A stretch of 64,000 nt of DNA, from NCBI RefSeq assembly GCF_000297055.2, contig NC_022357.1, positions 1,116,001-1,180,000 of the forward strand, written 5' to 3'. Every line of letters begins with the position of its first letter. The stretch's first letter is position 1. The DNA comes from Sulfuricella denitrificans skB26 (lineage in GTDB: Bacteria > Pseudomonadota > Gammaproteobacteria > Burkholderiales > Sulfuricellaceae). Below, piece by piece: positions 1 to 10,108 of this stretch. The notes beneath the pieces are model-generated. The model did not search any database, was not told where the DNA came from, and saw nothing but the letters and a program-made list of their open reading frames with translations. Both the position numbers and the translations under genes were made by a program.

Positions 1-340
1 ACACTACGCTGGGGCTTTTCCGATGTGGCTGGCGCCGCGGCAAATGGTGGTCATGAATATCACCGATGCCCAGGCGGATTATGCGCGTGAGGTGGTGGCT
101 GAGCTCAAAAAGAATGGTCTGCGCGCCGAGGCGGACTTGAGAAATGAGAAAATAACCTATAAAATACGGGAACATAGTTTGCAAAGGTTGCCTTATCTCC
201 TGATTGTGGGGGACAAAGAGGTGGCTTCGAAACAGGTTGCCGTGCGTACTCGTAAGGGCGAAGACCTAGGCCAGATGCCGCTGGAAGCGTTGATTCAGCG
301 GCTCAAGGGCGAGGTTGCCGAGAGGGTAGGCGCGGTTTAA
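1..340 (+). CDS. thrS: Threonyl-tRNA synthetase, C-terminal part (partial at window start)
   Basis: The window opens inside this gene; the frame is open from base 2 and ends at a TAA (338-340). The visible ~112 residues are the class IIa anticodon-binding domain: the block [11 protein letters not shown] followed by VVMNITDAQ is characteristic of ThrS, and [20 protein letters not shown] near the end matches the terminal strand/helix of the domain. ThrS charges tRNA-Thr in the cytoplasm. The catalytic core and the N-terminal editing domains lie upstream of the window. It is followed by infC after a 24-bp gap, the usual thrS-infC-rpmI-rplT order, so co-transcription is likely. Confidence 0.95.
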   Translation, partial: HYAGAFPMWLAPRQMVVMNITDAQADYAREVVAELKKNGLRAEADLRNEKITYKIREHSLQRLPYLLIVGDKEVASKQVAVRTRKGEDLGQMPLEALIQRLKGEVAERVGAV

Positions 341-364
341 TTTTTTTGATTTGGAGGTTTTGCT

Positions 365-883
365 ATCGCTCAGGAAAAAGAATCACGAATTAATGGCGAG
401 ATTAATGCGCCCGAAATTCGTTTGGTCGGTGTGGAAGGTGAGCCGCTAGGCATAGTTAGCCTGGCAGTGGCCATGGGTATGGCGGAAGAGGCCGAGATCG
501 ATTTGGTCGAGATCGCTCCGCAAGCTCAGCCGCCGGTGTGCCGTTTGATGGATTACGGCAAGTTCAAGTACCGCGAAAGCAAGAAGCAGCACGAAGCCAA
601 GCTGAAACAGATCCAGATCAAGGTCAAGGAAATCAAATTCCGTCCGGGAACGGACGAAGGCGACTACCAGATCAAGTTGCGCAATCTGATCAAATTTCTG
701 GAAGAGGGCGACAAGTGCAAGATCACGTTGCGCTTCCGCGGTCGGGAGATGGCGCACCAGGAGATCGGTTTGCGGCTCCTCAAGCGCGTTGAGGCCGATC
801 TTCTGGAACATGGTACGGTCGAGCAGTTTCCGAAAATGGAAGGCCGTCAGATGGTGATGGTGCTGTCGCCGAAGAAGAAATAG
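365..883 (+). CDS. infC: Translation initiation factor IF-3 (AUC start codon)
   Basis: IF-3 binds the 30S subunit, blocks premature 50S joining and proofreads the start codon. No ATG/GTG/TTG fits the expected N-terminus; the frame reaches back to an ATC at 365 placed six bases after a strong GGAGGT (353-358). From there the protein reads (M)[13 protein letters not shown], a normal IF-3 N-terminus, giving 172 residues. A non-canonical start is a known infC trait (AUU in E. coli) that lets IF-3 repress its own translation, so the same autoregulation is inferred. N-domain about residues 1-75, then a lysine-rich linker, then the C-domain with the conserved [15 protein letters not shown] stretch. 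First methionine-type codons inside the frame would truncate the N-domain. Confidence 0.95.
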   Translation: MAQEKESRINGEINAPEIRLVGVEGEPLGIVSLAVAMGMAEEAEIDLVEIAPQAQPPVCRLMDYGKFKYRESKKQHEAKLKQIQIKVKEIKFRPGTDEGDYQIKLRNLIKFLEEGDKCKITLRFRGREMAHQEIGLRLLKRVEADLLEHGTVEQFPKMEGRQMVMVLSPKKK

Positions 884-896
884 TAGTTGTAAGTCC

Positions 897-981
897 AGCT
901 GGCAGCGTAAGTTGTCAGCTAAAAAGAAGTGGTGTTCAGGCTACCAAGTTTCCCCGCAGGGGAGCGCCTGACATCAAGCTA
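897..981 (+). promoter_or_regulatory. Structured leader upstream of rpmI-rplT (possible L20 autoregulatory site)
   Basis: The 115-bp gap between infC and rpmI can fold into two hairpins: AGCTGGCA (897-904) with TGTCAGCT (913-920), and a nested stem TCAGGC (936-941)/GCCTGA (966-971) that encloses TCCCC-GCA-GGGGA (951-963). In other bacteria ribosomal protein L20 represses rpmI-rplT through structured RNA in this interval. The folding is read directly; the L20 role is inferred by position only. Confidence 0.4.
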
Positions 982-998
982 AAATGTAGGAGTTGTAA

Positions 999-1196
999 AT
1001 GCCTAAGATGAAAACCAAGAGCGGCGCTGCCAAGCGCTTCAAGTCTCTGGGTGGCGGCGGTATCAAGCGCACCCATTCCCACCTGCGCCACATCCTGACC
1101 AAAAAGACGACCAAGCGTAAGCGTCAGCTGCGCGGTACTTCGATGGTTTGTGCGAGCGACATGAAGTCGGTTCGCGCCATGATGCCCTACGCGTAA
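999..1196 (+). CDS. rpmI: 50S ribosomal protein L35
   Basis: A 65-residue basic protein starting [14 protein letters not shown] and continuing with the [18 protein letters not shown] block, which is diagnostic of L35. The length is normal for the family. A GGAG motif (TAGGAGTTGTAA) lies just upstream of the ATG. It sits 12 bp before rplT, with which it is normally cotranscribed and translationally coupled. It is a structural component of the large ribosomal subunit. Confidence 0.97.
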   Translation: MPKMKTKSGAAKRFKSLGGGGIKRTHSHLRHILTKKTTKRKRQLRGTSMVCASDMKSVRAMMPYA

Positions 1197-1208
1197 GGAG
1201 ACTGAAAA

Positions 1209-1568
1209 ATGCCAAGAGTTAAACGTGGAGTAACGGCGCGCGCGCGCCACAAGAAAGTTCTGGTACAGGCCAAGGGTTTCCGTGGTCGTCGCAAGAACGT
1301 TTACCGCATCGCCAAACAGGCGGTGATGAAAGCCGGTCAGTATGCTTATCGCGACCGTCGCCAGAAGAAGCGTCAATTTCGTGCCCTGTGGATTGTCCGC
1401 ATCAACGCGGCAGCTCGCGAACTAGGCCTGACTTACAGCGTGTTCATGAACGGCATTAAGAAAGCCGCGATTGAAGTGGATCGCAAGGTCCTGGCTGATC
1501 TGGCTGTGTTCGACAAGCCCGCTTTTGCACACATCGTGAATCAGGTAAAAGCTCGCCTCGCTGCTTAA
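1209..1568 (+). CDS. rplT: 50S ribosomal protein L20
   Basis: A 119-residue protein beginning [16 protein letters not shown]; the long basic N-terminal helix, the [16 protein letters not shown] block and the globular C-terminal half ([16 protein letters not shown]) are all standard for L20. L20 binds 23S rRNA early in 50S assembly and usually represses its own operon. The SD AAGGAGA precedes the start. A rho-independent hairpin follows the gene directly. Confidence 0.97.
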   Translation: MPRVKRGVTARARHKKVLVQAKGFRGRRKNVYRIAKQAVMKAGQYAYRDRRQKKRQFRALWIVRINAAARELGLTYSVFMNGIKKAAIEVDRKVLADLAVFDKPAFAHIVNQVKARLAA

Positions 1569-1580
1569 GCTGTAGTCAAG

Positions 1581-1611
1581 AAAAAGGAGGCTGAGAAGCC
1601 TCCTTTTTTTG
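1581..1611 (+). terminator. Rho-independent terminator/attenuator between rplT and pheS
   Basis: Perfect 7-bp stem GGAGGCT (1586-1592)/AGCCTCC (1597-1603) with a GAGA loop and a run of eight T. It ends the infC-rpmI-rplT transcript and also sits ahead of pheST, where enterobacteria have an attenuator. No leader peptide rich in Phe was found here, so a simple terminator is the more cautious reading. Confidence 0.85.
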
Positions 1612-1655
1612 TTTGGGTTTAAGGGCAAAAAATCGTTAGCTCCAATATAAATTGA

Positions 1656-2675
<1,020 letters not shown>

Positions 2676-5033
2676 ATGAAATTTTCCGAAAATTGGCTGC
2701 GTGCCTACGTCAATCCCGAACTCGACAGTGACCGACTCGCCCATGCCCTGACTATGGCGGGGCTGGAGGTGGAAGCGCTGGAAACGGTTGCGCCTCCCTT
2801 CGACAAAGTGGTGGTGGGAGAAGTTTTGTCGCTGGAGAAACATCCCGATGCCGACCGGCTGAATGTCTGCCGGGTCGATGTCGGTGCCGGCGAGCCATTG
2901 CAGATCGTGTGCGGTGCGGCCAATGTTCATGCCGGAGCGAAGGTGCCGTGCGCCCTGGTCGGCGCGCAACTGCCGAAGATGGCGATCAAGCAGGCTAAAG
3001 TGCGCGGTGTAGAATCCTCCGGCATGCTGTGTTCCGAGTCAGAGCTGGGACTGGCTGAAGAAAGCAGCGGCCTGTTGCTGCTGCCGGCCGACGCGACGGT
3101 CGGGCAGTCGATCCGTGATTATCTTGGCCTCGACGACAAGTTGTACACCCTCAAGCTCACTCCCAACCGTAGCGATTGCCTGAGTGTGACTGGTGTGGCG
3201 CGCGAAGTAGCGGCGGTGACGGGCGCAGCATTGAATTTACCGAATGCGGTGGTGGTGCCTGCCTCAATTTCTGACCGGATCGCTGTGGTGGTGGATGAGC
3301 CTGTGGCATGTCCAAGTTACTGCGGTCGGGTGCTGAAAGGCTTGGATGCTGCAGCAACGACGCCGGAATGGATGGCGCGCCGGCTGAAAAGAAGCGGACT
3401 GCGTCCGATCAGTGCGGTTGTGGATGTGACCAATTACGTTTTACTGGAACTGGGTCAACCCCTGCATGCGTTTGACCTGGCTAAAATTCAGGGTGGCATC
3501 AGTGTGCGTTTCGCCCGTCCCGGAGAGCAACTGGAACTGCTTAACCAGCAGACGGCGGCACTGGATTCCGACATGCTGGTCATCGGCGATACTCACCAAG
3601 CTCTGGCACTGGCAGGCGTGATGGGCGGTCAAGCCAGCGCGGTGTCCGATGCGACCGTCGATATTTTTCTGGAAAGCGCGTTCTTCAGCCCTGATACAAT
3701 CGCCGGCAAGGCGCGCCGGCTGACTCTTTCCACCGATTCTTCCTATCGTTTCGAGCGGGGTGTGGATTTCGCTGCAACGCGCGTTGCGCTGGAGCGGGCC
3801 ACGCAGTTGTTGCTGGAAATCTGCGGTGGCGCGGCGGGCGAGATCACCGAAGTAATAGCCGAATTGCCGCAGCGTACGCCGATCCGGCTACGGGTGGCAC
3901 GCGTCAGCCAGGTGCTGGGCATAGATTTAAGTGCGGTCCAAATAGTGGCGCTGCTCACTCGTCTGCAATTCAATTTTGCCGAAGACGGCGGCGCATTCCA
4001 GGTCACGCCGCCGAGCTATCGATTCGATCTGTCCATCGAGGCCGACCTGATCGAGGAAATGGCACGGCTCTATGGTTACGACAATATTCCCGCACTGCCG
4101 CCCCGAGGCAGCCTGAACATGCTGGCCCAGTCCGAGGCGGCGCGGGGGCGGGATTCGTTGCGGGCGCTGCTGACTGCGCGCGATTACCAGGAAGTGATCA
4201 ATTACAGCTTTGTCGATGCGGCATGGGAGCGCGATATTGCCGGCAACGACAGTCCGCTGTCGCTAAAAAATCCGATTGCCAGCCAGATGGGCGTGATGCG
4301 CTCGACTCTGTTCGGCGGGTTGATCGATAATCTGTGCTTCAATCTCAACCGCAAGCAGGAGCGTGTGCGCCTGTTTGAAACCGGGTGCTGCTTCACCCAA
4401 TCGGCGGATGGATTTATTCAGCCAGAAAAAATCGCCGGTCTGTGTTACGGCAATGCTAAGCCCGAGCAGTGGGGCGAGGCCGTGCGCGGAGTGGATTTTT
4501 ATGACGCCAAGGCGGATGTGGAAGCCCTGTTCTGGCCGTCGGTTCCCCGCTTTGAGTCCGGCTCGCATCCGGCGTTGCATCCTGGCCAGTCGGCAAAGGT
4601 GTGGCTGGAGGGTGAGTTTATTGGCTGGGTTGGCACGCTGCATCCGAAGTGGCAGCAGAAATACGAGCTGCCGGCCGCGCCGGTCGTGTTCGAACTGAAT
4701 ATGGCCGTACTGCTGAGGGGCAGGGTTCCGTCGTTTGCTGAAATATCGAAGTTTCAGGTGGTGCGCCGTGATATTGCGGTGGTCGTGGACGAAGGAGTCA
4801 GCGTGCAGGACTTGCTTGACGGCATGAGTGAGCACTTGCCGGACGCCGTAACCGAGCTTAAGTTGTTTGATGTGTATCGTGGCAAAGGCATTGATTTAGG
4901 TAAAAAAAGTCTTGCATTCCGGGTGTTGATGCAAGATACTCGACAGACTCTGACCGATGAAGAAGTAGACGCGGTAACCGCGCAACTTGCTGAAGTTTTG
5001 GCTTCCCGCTATGGCGCGAAGTTACGTAATTGA
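2676..5033 (+). CDS. pheT: Phenylalanyl-tRNA synthetase beta subunit
   Basis: 785 residues, normal for bacterial PheT. Domains in order: EMAP-like tRNA-binding domain (about 40-150), B3/B4 editing domain (about 210-385), B5 domain (about 400-475), catalytic-like core, and an FDX-ACB domain in the last ~95 residues that binds the tRNA anticodon stem. It partners PheS immediately upstream and is followed 9 bp later by ihfA, the usual proteobacterial order. Confidence 0.97.
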   Translation: MKFSENWLRAYVNPELDSDRLAHALTMAGLEVEALETVAPPFDKVVVGEVLSLEKHPDADRLNVCRVDVGAGEPLQIVCGAANVHAGAKVPCALVGAQLPKMAIKQAKVRGVESSGMLCSESELGLAEESSGLLLLPADATVGQSIRDYLGLDDKLYTLKLTPNRSDCLSVTGVAREVAAVTGAALNLPNAVVVPASISDRIAVVVDEPVACPSYCGRVLKGLDAAATTPEWMARRLKRSGLRPISAVVDVTNYVLLELGQPLHAFDLAKIQGGISVRFARPGEQLELLNQQTAALDSDMLVIGDTHQALALAGVMGGQASAVSDATVDIFLESAFFSPDTIAGKARRLTLSTDSSYRFERGVDFAATRVALERATQLLLEICGGAAGEITEVIAELPQRTPIRLRVARVSQVLGIDLSAVQIVALLTRLQFNFAEDGGAFQVTPPSYRFDLSIEADLIEEMARLYGYDNIPALPPRGSLNMLAQSEAARGRDSLRALLTARDYQEVINYSFVDAAWERDIAGNDSPLSLKNPIASQMGVMRSTLFGGLIDNLCFNLNRKQERVRLFETGCCFTQSADGFIQPEKIAGLCYGNAKPEQWGEAVRGVDFYDAKADVEALFWPSVPRFESGSHPALHPGQSAKVWLEGEFIGWVGTLHPKWQQKYELPAAPVVFELNMAVLLRGRVPSFAEISKFQVVRRDIAVVVDEGVSVQDLLDGMSEHLPDAVTELKLFDVYRGKGIDLGKKSLAFRVLMQDTRQTLTDEEVDAVTAQLAEVLASRYGAKLRN

Positions 5034-5042
5034 GGAACAAAC

Positions 5043-5369
5043 ATGACATTAACAAAAGCCGAACTTGCAGACATGCTGTTCGAAAAAGTAGGGTTGAACA
5101 AACGGGAAGCCAAGGACATGGTTGAATCCTTCTTTGAAGAGATTCGCGTATCCCTGGAACAAGGGGAAGGCGTCAAGCTGTCCGGGTTCGGCAACTTCGA
5201 ATTGCGCGACAAGCCTGAACGCCCAGGCCGCAATCCCAAAACCGGTGAAGAAATTCCTATCACCGCGCGGCGCGTGGTGACCTTTCATGCCAGCCAGAAG
5301 CTGAAAGGGTTGGTGGAAGATTCCTATCAATTAGAGGCCGCAAATGGCGGAACTCGCAAGCAAGCCTGA
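5043..5369 (+). CDS. ihfA: Integration host factor subunit alpha
   Basis: A 108-residue HU/IHF-family protein. It begins [20 protein letters not shown] and carries the beta-arm signature [20 protein letters not shown] that inserts into the minor groove. IHF bends DNA strongly as an alpha/beta heterodimer and is used in transcription, replication and recombination. Position right after pheT distinguishes alpha from beta. The last 26 bp overlap the MerR-family gene. Confidence 0.95.
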   Translation: MTLTKAELADMLFEKVGLNKREAKDMVESFFEEIRVSLEQGEGVKLSGFGNFELRDKPERPGRNPKTGEEIPITARRVVTFHASQKLKGLVEDSYQLEAANGGTRKQA

Positions 5370-5727
5370 TTTACCGCCGATTCCGGCAAAGCGTTACTTC
5401 ACGATTGGTGAAGTGAGCGAGTTGTGCGGAGTCAAGCCCCACGTGCTGCGTTACTGGGAGCAGGAGTTTACCCAGCTCAAGCCGGTGAAACGACGCGGCA
5501 ACCGGCGCTACTACCAGCACCACGAGGTGCTGCTGGTGCGCCGCATCCGCGACCTGCTGTACGAGCAGGGTTTCACCATCAGCGGTGCGCGCCATCGCCT
5601 GGAAGAAGCGGGTGAGCGCGAAGCACCGGCAGGGGTTGCAGACGCTATGCATGAAGCGGGCAATGGTATGGATATGGCGTTGCTAAGGCGGGAAATTAAA
5701 AGCGTGCTGGAACTGCTTCAAATCTAG
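5344..5727 (+). CDS. MerR-family transcriptional regulator
   Basis: A 127-residue protein with a winged helix-turn-helix at about residues 17-85 ([22 protein letters not shown], then [13 protein letters not shown]). No C-terminal metal-binding cysteines are visible, so this is not a classical metal sensor; the tail is a short helix predicted to dimerise. It overlaps the 3' end of ihfA by 26 bp and is probably expressed with it. A merR-type gene between ihfA and tRNA-Pro is commonly seen in betaproteobacteria; the effector is unknown. Confidence 0.88.
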   Translation: MAELASKPDLPPIPAKRYFTIGEVSELCGVKPHVLRYWEQEFTQLKPVKRRGNRRYYQHHEVLLVRRIRDLLYEQGFTISGARHRLEEAGEREAPAGVADAMHEAGNGMDMALLRREIKSVLELLQI

Positions 5728-5758
5728 TTCGAATGTAGCCGAGCCCGGAGGTTTCGGC

Positions 5759-5764
5759 TATAAT
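5759..5764 (+). promoter_or_regulatory. Candidate -10 element for tRNA-Pro
   Basis: A perfect TATAAT lies 15 bases before the mature tRNA, followed by a GC-rich discriminator, as in stringently controlled stable-RNA promoters. No good -35 hexamer is seen at the expected distance. Confidence 0.5.
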
Positions 5765-5773
5765 GCCGTCTCT

Positions 5774-5851
<78 letters not shown>

Positions 5852-5923
5852 CTTATAACTGAAGTGAAAGCCCGAAAGGGTGTTCCACTTAGAGACTTCA
5901 CTGGCCAACCGTAAAAATCAACG

Positions 5924-6661
5924 ATGCGGATTCTGTTGAGTAACGATGACGGTTATTTCGCTCCTGGCTTGGCCTGCCTTGCCGAAACACTTTCCTCCCT
6001 TGCCGATATCACTGTAGTCGCTCCTGAGCGAGATCGCAGCGGCGCCAGCAACTCGCTCACGCTTGATCGCCCACTCAGCTTACGCAAAGCCCACAGCGGC
6101 TTCTATTATGTTAACGGCACCCCAACCGACTGCGTCCACCTCGCTGTGACCGGCATGCTGGATCATCTGCCGGACATGGTGATTTCAGGCATCAATCACG
6201 GCGCCAACATGGGTGACGACACGATTTATTCCGGTACGGTGGCGGCGGCAACTGAAGGCTATTTGTTGGGTATCCCCTCAATCGCTGTATCCTTGGTGAG
6301 CAAGGGGGCTGGCAATTATGAAACTGCGGCGCGCGTGGTCGCCGAGATTATCAAGCGCCACCAGGACCACCCCTTCACCAGTCCGGTGCTGTTGAACGTC
6401 AATGTACCGGACGTTCCCTATGATCAGCTCCAGGGCCGGGAAGTCACGCGGCTGGGCAGGCGGCACAAGGCAGAGCCGGTGGTGAAGTCGGTTAACCCGC
6501 GTGGTGAAACGGTATACTGGGTGGGCGCGGCCGGCGCTGCGCAGGATGCCGGGGCTGGCACGGATTTCGGCGCGGTGGCGCGCGGCATGGTCTCTGTGAC
6601 CCCGTTGCAGATTGACTTGACTCATTATGGGCAGATGGACGTGATTAAAGGGTGGTTATGA
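5924..6661 (+). CDS. surE: 5'/3'-nucleotidase SurE
   Basis: Metal-dependent nucleoside monophosphate phosphatase linked to stationary-phase survival. 245 residues. The metal site is visible: LLSNDDG at the N-terminus (Asp-Asp), S/N residues of the SGASNSLT block, and [25 protein letters not shown] is also family-typical. It starts the surE-pcm-nlpD-rpoS block; its stop overlaps the pcm ATG (ATGA, 6658-6661). Confidence 0.96.
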   Translation: MRILLSNDDGYFAPGLACLAETLSSLADITVVAPERDRSGASNSLTLDRPLSLRKAHSGFYYVNGTPTDCVHLAVTGMLDHLPDMVISGINHGANMGDDTIYSGTVAAATEGYLLGIPSIAVSLVSKGAGNYETAARVVAEIIKRHQDHPFTSPVLLNVNVPDVPYDQLQGREVTRLGRRHKAEPVVKSVNPRGETVYWVGAAGAAQDAGAGTDFGAVARGMVSVTPLQIDLTHYGQMDVIKGWL

Positions 6662-7314
6662 GTGCGAACCTCAGTGGCATCGGCATGACTTCCCAGCGTA
6701 CCCGGGTGCGCATGGTGGAGCGCTTGCGCAGCCAGGGTATCAAGGACGAGGTGGTGCTCGATGCGATGGCTTCTGTGCCGCGCCATATTTTCGTGGACGA
6801 GGCACTGGCCACCCGCGCCTATGAAGACTGCTCGCTGCCGATTGGTTTCGGTCAGACGATTTCCAACCCCCAAACCGTTGCACGCATGTCTGAACTGCTA
6901 CGCGGTGGCAGGTCACTGGGTAAAGTGCTGGAAATCGGCACGGGCTGTGGTTACCAGACTGCCGTGCTGGCCCGTCTGGCACAGGAAGTGTATTCCGTGG
7001 AACGGATCGCGCCGCTACTGATGAAGGCGCGTGGACATCTGCGCGAAATTCGTGCTGCCAACGTCAGGGTCAAGCATGCAGATGGCTCTCTCGGATTGGC
7101 GGAACTCGGGCCATTCGACGGGATCATCATGACTGCGGCTGCCACTCACGTGCCGGAGGCGCTGCTGTCACAATTGGCCGAGGGTGGTCGGATGGTGTTC
7201 CCGATTGGAACCGGCGAACAGCGCTTGTGTCTGATAGAGCATACTGCTGAAGAATATCGTCAGACAACGCTGGAGGCAGTGAAGTTCGTGCCGCTATTGC
7301 CGGGGTTGGTATGA
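6658..7314 (+). CDS. pcm: Protein-L-isoaspartate O-methyltransferase
   Basis: Repairs isoaspartyl residues in aged proteins by SAM-dependent methylation. 218 residues from the ATG at 6658; a GTG two codons earlier is also open, but the ATGA overlap with surE favours 6658. The family block [17 protein letters not shown] and the SAM-binding motif [16 protein letters not shown] are present. Its TGA overlaps the ATG of nlpD (7311-7314). Confidence 0.95.
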   Translation: MSANLSGIGMTSQRTRVRMVERLRSQGIKDEVVLDAMASVPRHIFVDEALATRAYEDCSLPIGFGQTISNPQTVARMSELLRGGRSLGKVLEIGTGCGYQTAVLARLAQEVYSVERIAPLLMKARGHLREIRAANVRVKHADGSLGLAELGPFDGIIMTAAATHVPEALLSQLAEGGRMVFPIGTGEQRLCLIEHTAEEYRQTTLEAVKFVPLLPGLV

Positions 7315-8204
7315 TTGCTGGTACCGTTCTGATCGCTGGTGTGTTTGCCCTGCTGATCAGCGGTTGCGCATCAACCAAGTCGAGTGCGCCTGTGCTCGAG
7401 CGTGCTTCCATGGCTCAGAAATCACCCACCAAAACCAGGAATGACGGGGACTTGCGCCCACAGACCTATACCGTTCAGAAGGGTGATACTCTGTATGGCA
7501 TTGCGCTGGAGCATGGCTTCGACTACAAAGAAGTGGCTGAATGGAACGGCATAACTCCGCCCTACACCATACATATCGGCCAGTCTGTGAAGTTTAAAGA
7601 TTCTCCGCAGACGGTAGTGGTCACTCCGTTGAAAACCGGAGCGATGGCGGAAACCCGGCAAGCCGGCGAGGATGCGTTGCTGAAGACCCAACCCAAGGCG
7701 CTCAAGCTGGCTTACTCAGAACAGGCGGAAAAAGCTTCCACGGCCAGGACAGAATCCCAGGACAAGCCGGTACCGGCTGAATTGCCGGCAGAGAAAAAAG
7801 AGGGTAACCAGGCCGAGGATGATGAGCGGGTCGAGTGGAACTGGCCCACCACAGGCAAAGTAATCACGTCGTTCAATGAGGCATCCGGTTCTGGCAAGGG
7901 CCTGGACATCGGCGGGAAGAGTGGCCAGCCTGTTCTCGCCGCTGGACCGGGTAAAGTGGTTTATAGTGGCAGCGGACTGCGCGGCTATGGAAAACTGGTG
8001 ATCATCAAGCACAACAAGACCTATTTGAGTGCCTACGCGCACAATCACAAGATCCTGGTCAAGGAAGGGCAGAGTGTGACCAAGGGTCAGAAAATTGCCG
8101 AAATGGGTGATTCTGATGCCGATCAGGTCAAGCTGCATTTCGAGATACGGCGGTTTGGCAAGCCGGTCGACCCGATGAAATATCTGCCCAGCGATAAATC
8201 CTGA
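7311..8204 (+). CDS. nlpD: NlpD-like lipoprotein: LysM plus M23 peptidase-like domain
   Basis: 297 residues. Signal peptide with lipobox LISGC (Cys about residue 19) predicts an outer- or inner-membrane lipoprotein. A LysM domain (about 53-97, [17 protein letters not shown]) binds peptidoglycan; residues about 180-290 form an M23/LytM domain. The metal ligands of active M23 enzymes are not convincingly conserved ([12 protein letters not shown] lacks the usual HxGxD), so, like E. coli NlpD, it is probably an activator of a cell-wall amidase rather than a peptidase. In E. coli the main rpoS promoter lies inside nlpD; the same is plausible here. Confidence 0.92.
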   Translation: MIAGTVLIAGVFALLISGCASTKSSAPVLERASMAQKSPTKTRNDGDLRPQTYTVQKGDTLYGIALEHGFDYKEVAEWNGITPPYTIHIGQSVKFKDSPQTVVVTPLKTGAMAETRQAGEDALLKTQPKALKLAYSEQAEKASTARTESQDKPVPAELPAEKKEGNQAEDDERVEWNWPTTGKVITSFNEASGSGKGLDIGGKSGQPVLAAGPGKVVYSGSGLRGYGKLVIIKHNKTYLSAYAHNHKILVKEGQSVTKGQKIAEMGDSDADQVKLHFEIRRFGKPVDPMKYLPSDKS

Positions 8205-9163
8205 TGAGCGAAGATCCTTACAGCGACGACGATGAGTTCCTGAGCGATGACAAGTCCCCTCTGGAAGAGGAGAAGGTCGAGGCGCTACCGGAGCGGCTTG
8301 AAGTGCCTGAACTGTCTGATCTGCCTGGCGAGTCGCGGCATGACCCGACCCTGATTTACCTGAATGAAATCGGGCAGAATGCCTTGCTGACCGCTACAGA
8401 GGAGTACAGCCTGGCGTGCCGGGTAATCCAGGGTGATTTCGAGGCCCGCCAGAGGATGATTGAGTGCAATCTCCGGCTAGTGGTCAATGTCGCCAAACAT
8501 TATGTCAATCGTGGTATGGCGCTGCTGGACCTGATCGAGGAAGGTAATCTGGGGCTCATCCATGCCCTGGAAAAATTCGATCCGGAACGGGGTTTCCGCT
8601 TTTCTACCTACGCCACCTGGTGGATACGGCAGAATATCGAACGCGCCATCATGAATCAGTCGCGCACTATCCGCATTCCGGTGCATGTGATCCGGGAGAT
8701 GAATACTTGCTTGCAGGCGTTCCGTCACCTTGAGTCCCACAAAGGCAACGAACCCAGCGTGGAAGAGGTGGCGCACATGCTAGGCAAGCCGGTGGCCGAT
8801 GTGCGCTATGTGCTGAACCTGAATGAGCGCATAGCCTCCCTGGATACGCCGCTGGATATTGACCCTGGACTCTCTTTGAGTGATGCGATTCCCGACGAGA
8901 ATACCCTTTCGCCCGAATTGCAACTGCAGCATACAGAGCTCGAGGCGCTCGTGCGTCAGTGGCTGGAGGAACTGGGAGATAAACAGCGCCGCGTTATAGA
9001 GCGGCGTTTTGGCCTGAACGGACATGCCATTCACACCCTGGAGGAAGTGGCTGACACCTTGGGCATCACCCGCGAGCGGGTGCGCCAGATTCAGGTGGAA
9101 GCTTTGAAACTTTTGCGCCGCAGCCTAAAGCGCAAGGGGATATCACGAGACGACACCCTCTGA
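8204..9163 (+). CDS. rpoS: RNA polymerase sigma factor RpoS
   Basis: Stationary-phase/general stress sigma factor, 319 residues. Acidic N-terminus, region 1.2 (DPTLIYLNEIG), region 2 (NLRLVVNVAKHYVNRG, then FSTYATWWIRQNIERAI), region 3 and region 4 HTH (TLEEVADTLGITRERVRQIQ). The loss of region 1.1 and the nlpD neighbour separate it from RpoD. The start ATG shares one base with the nlpD stop. No hairpin was seen immediately downstream. Confidence 0.96.
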   Translation: MSEDPYSDDDEFLSDDKSPLEEEKVEALPERLEVPELSDLPGESRHDPTLIYLNEIGQNALLTATEEYSLACRVIQGDFEARQRMIECNLRLVVNVAKHYVNRGMALLDLIEEGNLGLIHALEKFDPERGFRFSTYATWWIRQNIERAIMNQSRTIRIPVHVIREMNTCLQAFRHLESHKGNEPSVEEVAHMLGKPVADVRYVLNLNERIASLDTPLDIDPGLSLSDAIPDENTLSPELQLQHTELEALVRQWLEELGDKQRRVIERRFGLNGHAIHTLEEVADTLGITRERVRQIQVEALKLLRRSLKRKGISRDDTL

Positions 9164-9329
9164 AAAACTGAGTTCATTGGAAAAATCGGTCTTCAAGGAA
9201 TTTGCCGGTTATCGTAGATATACCGGTTTATTGCAGCTGGTATAGCGCTGTTATCCATTTTATGCGGCATGGATATTTCCTCTGCGCACAAAAACTTGAC
9301 CCGCTCGATTTCGCTAGTCCCTATCAAGT

Positions 9330-9989
9330 CTAAACATGGGAGGTGCGCGTGCTCAGGCCTGACAAATGTGCCATAACGCGTGCAGCCATGTCCTGCAGTG
9401 GCACGACCGCATCGACGCCACCAATGAGGATCGCCTCTTTGGGCATGCCGAACACGATGCAGCTGGCTTCATCCTGGGCGAAGTTGAAGGCGCCTGCCTG
9501 CTTCATCTCCAACATCCCCCTGGCACCATCCTTGCCCATGCCGGTAAAGATCACGCCAATTGCATTCTTGCCTGCATGATTAGCAGCGGAGCGGAACAGG
9601 ACGTCCACCGAGGGGCGATGCCGATTGACGGGCGGACCGTCGGATAGTTCGCAGATGTAATTGGCGCCGCTGCGCTTTACCAGCAAGTGGGAATGTCCCG
9701 GCGCGATATAGGCATGCCCTGGCAGGATGCGGTCGCCATGTTCGGCTTCCTTCACCAATATTTTGCATAGTGTATCGAGGCGCTGGGCGAACGATTTGGT
9801 GAAGTTTTCCGGCATGTGCTGAGTGATGACGATACCAGGGCAGTCCGGCGGCAATTTGATGAGGAATTCCTTGATCGCTTCGGTTCCACCCGTGGAAGCG
9901 CCAACGATAATCAATTTTTCTGTCGAGGTGATATGGTTGGACAGGGAGGGCAGTATGACATCGGCTGTCAGACTCTTCTGAACTATCAT
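9330..9989 (-). CDS. cheB: CheB methylesterase catalytic domain, receiver domain missing
   Basis: Removes methyl groups from chemoreceptor glutamates (and deamidates glutamines). The 219-residue frame contains only the C-terminal CheB_methylest domain: catalytic Ser in GASTGGTEA, His in ITQHMPEN and Asp in GMGKDGARG are all present. The N-terminal CheY-like receiver found in normal CheB (~350 residues) is absent. Translating upstream in the same frame gives more CheB linker ([18 protein letters not shown]) back to an in-frame stop, showing that the gene was longer. The ATG at 9989 overlaps the stop of the short cheD-derived frame (ATGA), so a receiver-less enzyme could still be made. Without the receiver the domain should be unregulated. 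Confidence 0.85.
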   Translation of the reverse strand: MIVQKSLTADVILPSLSNHITSTEKLIIVGASTGGTEAIKEFLIKLPPDCPGIVITQHMPENFTKSFAQRLDTLCKILVKEAEHGDRILPGHAYIAPGHSHLLVKRSGANYICELSDGPPVNRHRPSVDVLFRSAANHAGKNAIGVIFTGMGKDGARGMLEMKQAGAFNFAQDEASCIVFGMPKEAILIGGVDAVVPLQDMAARVMAHLSGLSTRTSHV

Positions 9990-10108
9990 GCTTGGAATAC
10001 GGCTAAGACGCGCCTTGGCAGCGAAACGAATTTTATCGGCAATCTCATCGCTGTAGCCCTGTCATAGAAATGGGGCAAGGGGGTTCCATGATAATCCGTA
10101 GGGTTCAT
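9986..10108 (-). pseudogene. cheD: cheD N-terminal remnant joined out of frame to cheB linker (deletion scar)
   Basis: An ATG at 10108 overlaps the cheR stop (ATGA), exactly where cheD would begin in a cheR-cheD-cheB operon. The first 17 codons read [17 protein letters not shown], resembling a CheD N-terminus. After about position 10060 the DNA instead encodes the CheB interdomain linker in another frame, and the cheD frame closes after 40 codons at 9986. I infer one deletion that removed nearly all of cheD and the cheB receiver (roughly 0.9-1 kb). CheD is a receptor glutamine deamidase. The identification of the 17 codons as CheD rests on position and weak similarity. Confidence 0.6.

Noticed and set aside
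1612-1655. Phenylalanine-rich leader peptide for pheST attenuation
   Set aside because: No short ORF with Phe codons precedes the hairpin; the terminator is called without the attenuation claim.
7311-8204. NlpD-like gene as an active M23 endopeptidase
   Set aside because: The usual zinc-ligand pattern is not visible; better read as an amidase activator.
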